Shown here one piece after another: positions 8,093 to 15,809 of a DNA stretch of 33,204 bases. The translations under genes and the position numbers were made by a program. This DNA is from Spirochaetaceae bacterium (GTDB taxonomy: Bacteria; Spirochaetota; Spirochaetia; Treponematales; Breznakiellaceae). How positions within the stretch are numbered: position 1 is the stretch's first letter; every line of letters starts with the position of its first letter. Under the pieces are notes generated by a model. That model saw only the letters and a program-made list of their open reading frames with translations. It ran no database searches and was not told the DNA's origin. Where the stretch lies: NCBI GenBank assembly GCA_031265015.1, contig JAISDG010000074.1, positions 1-33,204 of the forward strand, read 5' to 3'.

Positions 8093-9094
8093 ATGAATAA
8101 ACTGCGTTTAGGCGTCCTGGGTACGTCGGGACATTACAGCCTGCGGGTAGCGGCCCCCTTAAAGGAATCCCTGCTGGTCGAGCCCTATGGGATCGCTTCC
8201 CGGAACAGGGAAAAGGCCGAAGGATACGCCAAAAAATGGGGCTTCCAGCGGGCCTACGGCTCCTATGGGGAGCTTTTGGCGGACCCGGAGATCGATTTTG
8301 TATACTGCCCCCTGCCCAATCATCTTCACCTGGAGTATATCAAAAAGGCCGCAGACGCCGGAAAACCCATTCTCTGCGAAAAGCCCCTGGGGATGAACGC
8401 CAAAGAAGCGGTGGAAGCCGCGGAGTACTGCGCGAAAAAGGGGGTTCTGGTGATGGAGGCCTTTATGTACCGCTTTCACCCCCAGTGGATCCGGGCGGCG
8501 GAGATCGTCAAAACCGGGGAACTGGGGGAAGTTATGGCCACCGCCGGGATATTTTCCTACGACCTCAAGGACGGCGGCAATATCCGCAACATTGCCGAAG
8601 CCGGCGGCGGCGGCATCTACGACATCGGCTGTTATACCGTGTCCACCGCCCGGCTCCTGATGCAGGCCGAGCCTTCCCGGGTGGTTTGTACCCTTAAGCG
8701 GGATTCGGCCTTTAAAACCGATATTCTGGCCTCGGCGATCCTTGATTTTGGGGAGGGCAGATATTCCACCTTTACCATCGGTACCCAGGTGTACCCCTGG
8801 CAGCGGGTCCGGGCGCTGGGAACCGGCGGCACCCTGGCGGTGGAAGTGCCCTTTAATATGTACGGCGATGTCCCGGGCCGGCTCCACGTTACTACCGGGG
8901 TAGGGGAGCGGATCGTCGAAACCGAAATTGCCGACCAGTACCTGCTGGAATTCGACGCCTTTGCCCAGGCGGCGGCGGACAAGCGGACCGAAGCTCCCAC
9001 TCCCGTTTCCGACGCTGTGGCCAATATGGCGGTCCTGGACGCCCTTTTTGCCTCCGCCGCGTCGGGGGGCTGGGAGCCTGTGGCCCGGTATTAG
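8093..9094 (+). CDS. Gfo/Idh/MocA-family NAD(P)-dependent oxidoreductase
   Basis: 333 residues, usual for the family. An N-terminal Rossmann fold starts at GVLGTSGH (7-14), with the SRNREKAEGYAKKWG region after strand 2 and the family signature CEKPLG (95-100; Lys97 is the likely catalytic lysine). The C-terminal domain has GGGGIYDIGCY (171-181), the variant seen in dihydrodiol dehydrogenase and sugar dehydrogenase members. It probably oxidises or reduces a sugar or polyol; the substrate cannot be read from sequence. A strong AGGAGGAG lies eight bases before the ATG, while the earlier ATG at 8086 runs into a stop after four codons. It is divergent from groEL and alone in its transcript. Confidence 0.85.
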   Translation: MNKLRLGVLGTSGHYSLRVAAPLKESLLVEPYGIASRNREKAEGYAKKWGFQRAYGSYGELLADPEIDFVYCPLPNHLHLEYIKKAADAGKPILCEKPLGMNAKEAVEAAEYCAKKGVLVMEAFMYRFHPQWIRAAEIVKTGELGEVMATAGIFSYDLKDGGNIRNIAEAGGGGIYDIGCYTVSTARLLMQAEPSRVVCTLKRDSAFKTDILASAILDFGEGRYSTFTIGTQVYPWQRVRALGTGGTLAVEVPFNMYGDVPGRLHVTTGVGERIVETEIADQYLLEFDAFAQAAADKRTEAPTPVSDAVANMAVLDALFASAASGGWEPVARY

Positions 9095-9102
9095 AACGGT
9101 GC

Positions 9103-9160
9103 GGGTAAAGGGGTAAAGGGGTAAAAGGGTAAACCCTTTGGGTTTTATCCCTTTACCCGT
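9103..9160. repeat. GGGTAAA tandem repeat forming a long hairpin
   Basis: Four GGGTAAA-type units lie in a row (9103-9133). The arm at 9111-9126 pairs with TTTTATCCCTTTACCC (9143-9158) over 16 positions, one of them G-U. It sits between the convergent oxidoreductase and the small minus-strand gene, so it could end or protect both transcripts, though no clear U-tract follows. Confidence 0.55.
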
Positions 9161-9192
9161 ACCCGGCGCCTCTGCTTTGCTGCCGGCATCGT

Positions 9193-9459
9193 TTAAGATA
9201 CCGGAAAGCCCCCCGGGTTTTTAGTATAGGCCAGGAGTTCCCCGGCGCTCATCAGTTCCAGAAAATGGAAAGTTTCGCTGCCGCCCTTGTTTTCGCTGGT
9301 AGTAATCCGGGCTACCCGAAAAACAATCATTTTATTAGTCGGGAGAGGCCCCTTGAGGACGCGGCCGTTCATATCCACCAGAGCGTTAAAGGGTAAGCGT
9401 CCCGGTACCTCCTGGACATCCCCCTCGGGGAAAACGATGTAAAATTCCTCCATAAACAT
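9193..9459 (-). CDS. Small conserved-looking protein of unknown function
   Basis: 88 residues, not recognised. The sequence has alternating short hydrophobic stretches (EEFYIVFPEG, ALVDMNGRVL, NKMIVFRVARI) suggesting a compact beta-rich fold, and no signal peptide, membrane segment or cysteine. The start is uncertain: ATG at 9459 or the in-frame ATG at 9453, neither with a good ribosome-binding site (GAGGAA lies just inside the frame). It converges with the oxidoreductase and is divergent from mraZ. Codon usage resembles the neighbours, and no competing frame on the other strand explains the stretch, so I treat it as a gene with moderate confidence. Confidence 0.6.
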   Translation of the reverse strand: MFMEEFYIVFPEGDVQEVPGRLPFNALVDMNGRVLKGPLPTNKMIVFRVARITTSENKGGSETFHFLELMSAGELLAYTKNPGGFPVS

Positions 9460-9584
9460 AGGATTTCAGCATACCAGGAGGACATATTCCGGGCAAGATC
9501 GGAAAAATCCCGTCACTGCTATACAAATGTTAAGAAAAACTCAAAAATAATTACTATTGATAATACTTTTTCTGCTAAACGGGA

Positions 9585-9657
9585 TTGACGGGTGGGATAA
9601 AATCCGTAAATAATGGGAGAAAGTGGGATATTTTAGGATAAAGTAGGATAAAGTGTT
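9585..9657 (+). promoter_or_regulatory. mraZ promoter with MraZ-type operator repeats
   Basis: TTGACG (9585-9590), 16 bases, TAAATA (9607-9612) is the likely promoter. TGGGA (9614-9618), TGGGA (9624-9628), TAGGA (9634-9638) and TAGGA (9644-9648) follow at an exact ten-base period, with another TGGGA at 9593-9597. Direct TGGGA-type repeats with five-base spacers are the known binding site of MraZ. The array covers the transcription start and leader, so it should repress the dcw operon. The last repeat is also the only Shine-Dalgarno-like sequence before the mraZ ATG. Confidence 0.8.
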
Positions 9658-10104
9658 ATGGTATTATTCAGCGGGGATTATCCCGCTACCCTGGACGACA
9701 AGGGCCGTATAAGTATCCCCGCCAAATTCAGGGAACGAATTCCCGGGAATACGCTGGTTCTTACCAAGGGAATGATAGAACACTGCGTCTGGGCTTTTAC
9801 TCCCGAAGACTGGGACAGGGTATCGTCCAAGATAAAAAACGAGGTGAACCTGCCTGCCCGGAAGGCCGATATGCTTTACCACAGGCTGTTATTTTCTACC
9901 TATGAAGTGGAAATCGACAGGGCGGGCCGTATTGCCGTGCCCCAGAAGCTCCGGGATTTTGCCGGCCTTACCAAGGATTGTTCGGTAACCAGCGACGGAT
10001 CCCGCATAGAGATCTGGGATGCCGGGCGCTACCGGTCTTACGAACAGGAAATTGACGAACAGTTGGGGGATGTCCTGAAGGAGACGTCCTTGAACATGTA
10101 TTAA
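9658..10104 (+). CDS. mraZ: Transcriptional regulator MraZ
   Basis: 148 residues, normal for MraZ. It has two AbrB-like swapped-hairpin DNA-binding repeats, each with the D-x-K/A-G-R core: DDKGRISIPAKFR (13-25) and DRAGRIAVPQKLRD (87-100). MraZ forms a ring-shaped oligomer that binds arrays of TGGGA repeats upstream of its own gene and represses the division and cell-wall cluster. Such an array lies directly upstream (9614-9648). It is the first gene of the dcw operon, 20 bases before rsmH. The only ribosome-binding candidate is AGGA at 9645-9648, inside the last operator repeat. Confidence 0.96.
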   Translation: MVLFSGDYPATLDDKGRISIPAKFRERIPGNTLVLTKGMIEHCVWAFTPEDWDRVSSKIKNEVNLPARKADMLYHRLLFSTYEVEIDRAGRIAVPQKLRDFAGLTKDCSVTSDGSRIEIWDAGRYRSYEQEIDEQLGDVLKETSLNMY

Positions 10105-10124
10105 AAAATACCGATGGAGGGGAT

Positions 10125-11072
10125 GTGAACGTAGTCCATAGTCCGGTACTGCTGGAAGAAACAATACGGTACCTCGCGCCCCGGGAGGAGGGGGAACTTA
10201 TGATAGACGCGACCCTGGGGGAAGGGGGACACAGTTTCGCTTTTTTAAGCCGTTTTCCCGGCCTGCGGATTGCCGGCATCGACGCCGATCGGGAGATTCA
10301 GGCAAAAGCCAGGGAACGGCTCAAGGACTTCCCGGACCGGATACGTTTCTATACCTGCTGGTCCCAGGAATTTTTTGCCGCCTATCCCGAAGATCTGGAA
10401 AGGCCCGATACGATTCTTTTTGATTTGGGGATAAGCCTCTACCACTATGAAGAATCCCGCCGGGGTTTCAGCTTCCGGAAAGACGAATACCTGGATATGC
10501 GCCTTGATACTTCCCGGGGAAAAACCGCTGCCGAGCTTATCAGCTCCCTGCCGGAAAAGGATTTGGCGGATCTGCTGTATACCTATGCGGACGAACGGTT
10601 TTCCCGCCGCATCGCCAGGGCGGTTAAAAAAGCCTCCGTTCCTGTCACCACCACCGGCGCCCTGGCCGGCCTGGTGGCCGCTTCGGTCCCCGCGCCGTAC
10701 CGCCGGGGTCCCGTTCATCCTGCGACCCGGACCTTCCAGGCCCTGCGGATGGCGGTAAACCGGGAAGTAAGCGGCCTGCCTCCGCTGCTGGAGAACGCCC
10801 TGAAGGCCCTTAAAACCGGGGGGCGCATGGGGGTTATCAGCTTCCATTCGGGAGAAGACCGGACGGTAAAGCGGTTTTTCCGGGATAAAAACAGGGACTG
10901 TACCTGCCCCCCGGAAGCGCCGATATGTAGATGTGGGGGATTCCGCACCGTTACTATCCTGACCCGCCGGGCGGTGAGCGCCGGGAAAGCGGAACGCCTC
11001 AGCAATCCCTCTTCCCGGAGCGCGAAACTCCGGGCGGCGGAGAAAATTCATGAATCCGGGGTGCTTCCATGA
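10125..11072 (+). CDS. rsmH: 16S rRNA (cytosine1402-N4)-methyltransferase RsmH (MraW)
   Basis: 315 residues, starting with GTG after GGAGGGG; the ATG two bases earlier meets a stop at once. The SAM-binding motif DATLGEGGHS (28-37) and acidic IDAD (52-55) are followed by FDLGISLYHYEESRRGFSFR, the C-terminal family block with HPATRTFQALRMAVN, and CTCPPEAPICRCG near the end. It methylates cytosine 1402 of 16S rRNA in the decoding centre. It sits in the canonical place after mraZ and overlaps ftsL by four bases. Confidence 0.97.
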   Translation: MNVVHSPVLLEETIRYLAPREEGELMIDATLGEGGHSFAFLSRFPGLRIAGIDADREIQAKARERLKDFPDRIRFYTCWSQEFFAAYPEDLERPDTILFDLGISLYHYEESRRGFSFRKDEYLDMRLDTSRGKTAAELISSLPEKDLADLLYTYADERFSRRIARAVKKASVPVTTTGALAGLVAASVPAPYRRGPVHPATRTFQALRMAVNREVSGLPPLLENALKALKTGGRMGVISFHSGEDRTVKRFFRDKNRDCTCPPEAPICRCGGFRTVTILTRRAVSAGKAERLSNPSSRSAKLRAAEKIHESGVLP

Positions 11073-11380
11073 AGGGCCGATTTTTTTTCTATATGATGGC
11101 TGCTTCCGTTCCCCTGCTGATGGGCTTGTCGGCCTGGCAGTCCTCCCGGTACGGGGATTTGGAACGGGAACTGAAACAGCTGGAAAAAATCCAGGAAGAA
11201 TGGGTTGAAAACAACAAGCGGCTTATCGCGGGGATCGCTTTTCTTTCGTCCCCCGACAGGATAGAGCATATTGCCCGGGATGAACTGGGGCTGCGGAAAA
11301 AACAGCCCGAAGAGGTACTCCAGATTTCCATCACCGGAGCTTCCGGGGAAGAGGACCGGGACGGAACGCCGGATGAATAG
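11069..11380 (+). CDS. ftsL: FtsL-like cell division protein
   Basis: 103 residues with the FtsL plan: a very short cytoplasmic end (MKGR), one membrane segment (about 5-22), a periplasmic heptad-rich coiled coil (about 28-55, LERELKQLEKIQEEWVENNK), and the closing block PDRIEHIARDELGLRKKQPEE that is typical of FtsL/DivIC septum-forming proteins. The Asp/Glu-rich tail is variable. Sequence identity in this family is always low, so the call rests on architecture plus its place between rsmH and murF. It should bridge FtsQ and FtsW at the septum. Confidence 0.8.
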   Translation: MKGRFFFYMMAASVPLLMGLSAWQSSRYGDLERELKQLEKIQEEWVENNKRLIAGIAFLSSPDRIEHIARDELGLRKKQPEEVLQISITGASGEEDRDGTPDE

Positions 11381-11390
11381 GGGCTTTTTG

Positions 11391-12785
11391 ATGGATCACC
11401 GCGGCGCCGCCCGGGCCCTGGGAGCCGTTCTCTTTCCCCCGGATGCGGAAGGGGGATTCGGCTCGGTGGCGATAGATTCCCGCAAGGTAACAAAGGGGGC
11501 CCTTTTCGTTGCCCTCCGGGGGCTTCAGGACGACGGCCACCGGTTTATTTCCCCGGCTTTTGAAGCGGGGGCCGCCGCCGCTCTGGTAAGCCGGCGGGGG
11601 ATGGAAGAGGCGGGTTTTGATCCCGGGTCCCTTCCGCCCGGCGCCGCGCTGATTGTGGTGGAAGATACCCTTAAGGGCCTGCAGGATCTGGCCGCGGCCT
11701 ATCTGGACCGTTTTCCCCGGCTGCTCCGCATCGGGATTACCGGTTCTTCGGGAAAAACGACCACCAAGGAAATAGCCGCCGCCATGATAGGCAGGGAGAA
11801 ACAGGTAGTGATGAATCCGGGAAACCTTAATTCCGAGACGGGACTGCCCCTGTCGGCTTTCGGGGTCCGGGACCATCACGAAGTGGGAATTTTTGAAGCG
11901 GGGATGAACAGGAAAGGAGAGATTGCCGAGCTCGCCGGGGTTCTAAAGCCCCAGATTTCTTTGATCACCAATATAGGGCAGGCTCATATCGGGATGCTGG
12001 GGAGCATCGAAGCTGTGGCGGAAGAAAAAAAGGAACTTGTTTCTCGGTTTACCGGCAAAGAAACCCTCCTGCTGCCCGAGGATGATCCCTTCAGGGATTA
12101 TCTGGCCCGGGACGTAAAGGGGAAGGTTGTTTTTTACGGAGAGAAAACGCTTGAGGCATCGGGAAAGCTTACCGCGATCCATGACCGGGGCCTGGGGGGG
12201 ACGGAAATTGTCTGGGAGGGGGTTCCCGCCGGTTTCGGCCTTCCCGGCCGGCACAATGTTAAAAACGCCCTGGCCGCCGCGTCCCTGGCCCTGGAGGCCG
12301 GCGCCGGGGCGGAGGCTATCCGGGAAGGCCTTGCTTCCATCAGGGGGCTTTTCGGCCGGGGCGAGATACTGCGGGCCGGGACCACGGTGATTCGGGACTG
12401 TTATAACAGCAACCCCGATTCGGCCGCGGAAGTTCTGTCTTTCTGCGACAGCCTTAAATGGCCCGGCCGGCGGGTCTACATTATGGGAGCCATGAAAGAA
12501 CTGGGGGACCATGAAAAAGCGGCCCATGAAAAGCTGGGGGAACTGCTGGCCGCGTCCAGGGCGGACATGATCTTTCTTTACGGAAGGGAGATGATGAACG
12601 CCGCCATGGTGCTGGAAGAAAAGCGGGTGTCGTTTTTTTATACCGACGCCATGGAAGAACTGGAAACCGCCGCGGGTAAGAATATCCGTTCCGGGGATCT
12701 GGTGCTGCTTAAAGGATCCCGGGGCTGCGCCCTGGAACAGTTAACCGGAACGGTACTGATTGGAGGAAAGGCCGATGCTCCTTGA
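11391..12785 (+). CDS. murF: UDP-MurNAc-tripeptide--D-Ala-D-Ala ligase MurF
   Basis: 464 residues from the ATG at 11391, which has AGGGG seven bases upstream and begins the domain (DHRGAARALG). An in-frame ATG at 11373, overlapping ftsL, is the alternative. The N-terminal UDP-binding domain has SVAIDSRKV, then the Mur ligase P-loop GITGSSGKTTTKE (115-127), NPGNLNSETGLPLSAF and the C-terminal DCYNSNPDS and KGSRG motifs. The enzyme adds D-Ala-D-Ala to the UDP-MurNAc-peptide, the last cytoplasmic step on the nucleotide. It is the only Mur ligase in this dcw cluster; murC, murD and murE must lie elsewhere. It overlaps mraY by 11 bases. Confidence 0.94.
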   Translation: MDHRGAARALGAVLFPPDAEGGFGSVAIDSRKVTKGALFVALRGLQDDGHRFISPAFEAGAAAALVSRRGMEEAGFDPGSLPPGAALIVVEDTLKGLQDLAAAYLDRFPRLLRIGITGSSGKTTTKEIAAAMIGREKQVVMNPGNLNSETGLPLSAFGVRDHHEVGIFEAGMNRKGEIAELAGVLKPQISLITNIGQAHIGMLGSIEAVAEEKKELVSRFTGKETLLLPEDDPFRDYLARDVKGKVVFYGEKTLEASGKLTAIHDRGLGGTEIVWEGVPAGFGLPGRHNVKNALAAASLALEAGAGAEAIREGLASIRGLFGRGEILRAGTTVIRDCYNSNPDSAAEVLSFCDSLKWPGRRVYIMGAMKELGDHEKAAHEKLGELLAASRADMIFLYGREMMNAAMVLEEKRVSFFYTDAMEELETAAGKNIRSGDLVLLKGSRGCALEQLTGTVLIGGKADAP

Positions 12786-13854
12786 ATTTTTGTATCCCCT
12801 GGTCCGCTATTTTACCCCCTTTAACGTATTCCAGTACCTGACTTTTCGGGGGGCCTACGCGGCGCTGACGACCCTGCTCCTCTGCTACCTGTTCGGCCCG
12901 CCGATTATTGAAGCCCTGCGGAAGATGAGGGTGGGCCAGTCCATCCGGGACGACGGCCCCCGGACCCACCTTAAAAAAAGCGGAACGCCGACCATGGGCG
13001 GGGTGATGATCATCCTTTCCATCGTACTTTCCGCCCTGCTCTGGCAGGATCTGGGTAATTTTAAAATATGGCTTTGTACCGGAACGCTTTTAGCCTTCGG
13101 CGTTATCGGCTATGTAGACGATTACCTCAAGGTATCCTGGAAAAATTCCGACGGCCTGCCGGGGCCCGTTAAATTCGGCGCCCAGATAGTGGTGGCCCTG
13201 GCGGTGGCGCTGATCCTGTACTTTTCCGGCGGAGAGGAAATCACCTATCTCTACGTGCCCTTTTTTAAGAATCCCGTAATAAATCTGGGGGTGTTCTGGA
13301 TTCCCTTTGCGGTACTCCTCATGGTGGGGGAATCCAACGCGGTCAATTTAACCGACGGTTTGGACGGCCTTGCCACGGGGCTCCTGATCTGGGTATTCAT
13401 TACCCTGGGGATTCTGAGCTATCTTTCGGGCCGGGCTGATTTTTCCGCGTACCTGGGAATTCCCCATATCGAAGGGGCGGGGGAGCTTACCGTATTCTGC
13501 CTGGCCGCCGTGGGAGCATGCGTCGGCTTTCTGTGGTTTAACAGCTATCCCGCGGACGTTTTTATGGGAGACGTGGGCAGCCTTTCCCTGGGAGGGGTTA
13601 TCGCCGCGGTTTCCCTGATTATCAAGAAAGAAATCTTAATTCTTATTATCGGCGGGGTTTTCGTACTGGAAGCGGCGTCGGTGATCCTGCAGGTTCTGTT
13701 CTATAAGCTGAGGAAACGCAGGCTCTTCAAAATGGCGCCCCTGCATCACCATTTTGAACTTTCCGGCTGGGTGGAAACCAAAGTGGTTGTCCGTTTCTGG
13801 ATTCTGGGCGGGCTTTTTGCGATTATTGCCCTTTCTACATTAAAAATACAGTAG
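12775..13854 (+). CDS. mraY: Phospho-MurNAc-pentapeptide translocase MraY
   Basis: 359 residues, family length. About ten membrane segments alternate with the conserved cytoplasmic loops: the VDDYLK aspartates, NLTDGLDGLATG, MGDVGSLSLGG and APLHHHFEL with its histidine cluster. It transfers phospho-MurNAc-pentapeptide to undecaprenyl phosphate, making lipid I at the membrane. I chose the ATG at 12775 since GGAGG ends eight bases before it and the protein then begins MLLEFLYPL as is usual; an earlier ATG at 12760 would have no such site. Confidence 0.97.
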   Translation: MLLEFLYPLVRYFTPFNVFQYLTFRGAYAALTTLLLCYLFGPPIIEALRKMRVGQSIRDDGPRTHLKKSGTPTMGGVMIILSIVLSALLWQDLGNFKIWLCTGTLLAFGVIGYVDDYLKVSWKNSDGLPGPVKFGAQIVVALAVALILYFSGGEEITYLYVPFFKNPVINLGVFWIPFAVLLMVGESNAVNLTDGLDGLATGLLIWVFITLGILSYLSGRADFSAYLGIPHIEGAGELTVFCLAAVGACVGFLWFNSYPADVFMGDVGSLSLGGVIAAVSLIIKKEILILIIGGVFVLEAASVILQVLFYKLRKRRLFKMAPLHHHFELSGWVETKVVVRFWILGGLFAIIALSTLKIQ

Positions 13855-13861
13855 GAAAACG

Positions 13862-14989
13862 ATGAACCTGCAGCCAGTTATGGAAAGGGCCGGATACAAA
13901 AATCCCGCGGATCATCTTTTAACCGCCTCCATTTTGCTCCTTACCGGGATTGGGCTGGTAACCCTTTATTCCGCGTCCTACGCCTTCGCGGATCGCTTCT
14001 TCGGAAACAGCCTGTACTTTATTTCCCGTCAGGCCGTACTGGCGGCCCTGGGACTTGTGCTTTTCTTTATGGTTTCCCGGGTGAATATGGAACTGCTCCG
14101 CGACTGGATACGGCCCATTGTTATCGGTTCCGCGGTACTCTGCGTTTTAACCTTTATTCCCGGCATCGGCGTTATGAAGAACGGCGCTACCCGGTGGATC
14201 CGGCTGGGGGCTTCCACCTATCAGCCCTCGGAGCTGGTTAAACTGGCGCTGCCCTTTTATCTGGCCCATATTTTTGATAAAAAGAGCGACCACCTTGATT
14301 CCTTTACCGCGGGAGTACTGCCCCCGGCGATGATCACGGTGCTGTTTTTTATCCTTATCTATTTACAGAACAATTTTTCCACCGCCTTTTTTGTCCTGCT
14401 GAACGCTCTGGCCATATTTTATCTGGCGGGGCTGCGGCTGCGGTATTTTTTCGGGGCGGCGATGATCTTTCTGCCCCTGTCGGCTTTTTTCGTCCTGACC
14501 CGGGAACACCGGCTGCGGCGTTTTATCAGCTTCCTCTGGCCCGAATGGGATCCCCTGGGAGCGGGCTACCAGGTGCGGGCCAGCATCGTTACCATCAGTT
14601 CCGGCGGCTTTTGGGGCAAGGGCATAGGCCAGGGTACCCGGAAGATCGCCAGCGTGCCGGAAATTCATTCGGATTTTATTTTTGCCTCCTTTGCGGAAGA
14701 GACGGGATTTATCGGGGTATTCTTAATCTTTATCCTCTTTGCCCTGTTTGCCTTTGCGGCGTACCGCGGGGCGGTAAAAAGCGGTACGATGTTCGGGCGG
14801 CTTCTCGGTTTCGGCCTGGGGACGATGATCCTGTCCCAGATTATGCTGAATACTGCGGTGGTTGCCGGGGCCCTTCCGGCGACGGGGATACCGCTGCCCT
14901 TTTTTTCCGCCGGAGGATCTTCCCTGGCCACCACCCTGGTGATGTGCGGACTGCTGGTGAATAATTCCCGGGGGGCGGACCATGTCTAG
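13862..14989 (+). CDS. ftsW: Septal peptidoglycan polymerase FtsW (SEDS family)
   Basis: 375 residues, about ten membrane segments. SEDS signatures are present: GATRWIRLG after the fourth segment, YQPSEL, NNFSTAFFV and the C-terminal ATGIPLPFFSAGGSS. FtsW polymerises lipid II into septal glycan together with a class B penicillin-binding protein. Because it sits between mraY and ftsQ, FtsW is more likely than the paralogue RodA. AGGA next to the mraY stop serves as its ribosome-binding site. It overlaps ftsQ by eight bases. No ftsI partner is in the window. Confidence 0.93.
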   Translation: MNLQPVMERAGYKNPADHLLTASILLLTGIGLVTLYSASYAFADRFFGNSLYFISRQAVLAALGLVLFFMVSRVNMELLRDWIRPIVIGSAVLCVLTFIPGIGVMKNGATRWIRLGASTYQPSELVKLALPFYLAHIFDKKSDHLDSFTAGVLPPAMITVLFFILIYLQNNFSTAFFVLLNALAIFYLAGLRLRYFFGAAMIFLPLSAFFVLTREHRLRRFISFLWPEWDPLGAGYQVRASIVTISSGGFWGKGIGQGTRKIASVPEIHSDFIFASFAEETGFIGVFLIFILFALFAFAAYRGAVKSGTMFGRLLGFGLGTMILSQIMLNTAVVAGALPATGIPLPFFSAGGSSLATTLVMCGLLVNNSRGADHV

Positions 14990-15809
14990 CGGATACCTCT
15001 ACGGGGCCCCGGAGCGGCCCTATGCTCGTCCGGCGGCAAAGGCCCGTTCCGTCAGCGACAAAAGTTTAAAGCGTATTCTGGCGCTGATAATTGTGATCCT
15101 CAGCGGGGAGCTTGTCTGGTTTTTCGGCGTCAGCCCCTGCATGCCCTTTTCCAGGATTACCGTATCGGGAATTCCCGGAATCGAGGAATCCGCGGTCCTT
15201 GCCCTGGCGGGAATCGGGGAACATTCATCGTTTATGACGGTGAATGTTCCCGCCGCGGAGCAGGCCCTGCTGGCCCTGCCCGCGGTCCGTTCCGCCAGGG
15301 TCCTTAAGCATTTCCCCGGGGGGGTAGAAATTGTCCTGGAACCCCGGCGGGCCGCGGCCATGGCTTTTGTTGAGGAAGGGGGGAGGATCTTCCCCGCCCT
15401 TATCGGCGGCGACGGCATGATCTTCAGCCTGGGCAGGGAAGGGTTCCGGAAAGACGAGGTGCTGCCGGTAGTTTCGGGACTGGCGCTGGAAACGGTTTTT
15501 CCCGGGATGAAGCTGCCCCGGATATACCATTCCCTCTTTGCCGAACTGGAAACCCTTTCCCGGGAAGCGCCGGAACTGCTGGCCGCCATCTCGGAGATCA
15601 GGATCAATCCGAAGGATTATAACGGTTACGACTTAACCCTGTATCCCGCCTACCGGGGGGTCCGGGTCCGGGTGGGTCATGACATTAACGAAGAGACCCT
15701 CCGGTACATACTGTTGATGCTGGATGTTCTTTCGGCAAAATCCCGCAGTATCAGGGAAATTGACTTTAGAACCGGAACCGCTTCGTACAAGGAGGCTTAT
15801 TCTGGCTAG
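14982..15809 (+). CDS. ftsQ: Cell division protein FtsQ/DivIB
   Basis: 275 residues. A basic cytoplasmic N-terminus (about 1-28) precedes one membrane segment (about 30-50), then a POTRA domain beginning FSRITVSGIPGIEESAVLAL and the following FtsQ/DivIB domain with HFPGGVEIVLEPRRAAAMAF. This is the usual layout of the protein that links FtsL and FtsB-like partners to the division machinery. It lies inside the ftsW end and overlaps the start of ftsA. Its last codons carry the ftsA ribosome-binding site (GGAGG at 15791-15795). Confidence 0.88.
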   Translation: MSSGYLYGAPERPYARPAAKARSVSDKSLKRILALIIVILSGELVWFFGVSPCMPFSRITVSGIPGIEESAVLALAGIGEHSSFMTVNVPAAEQALLALPAVRSARVLKHFPGGVEIVLEPRRAAAMAFVEEGGRIFPALIGGDGMIFSLGREGFRKDEVLPVVSGLALETVFPGMKLPRIYHSLFAELETLSREAPELLAAISEIRINPKDYNGYDLTLYPAYRGVRVRVGHDINEETLRYILLMLDVLSAKSRSIREIDFRTGTASYKEAYSG

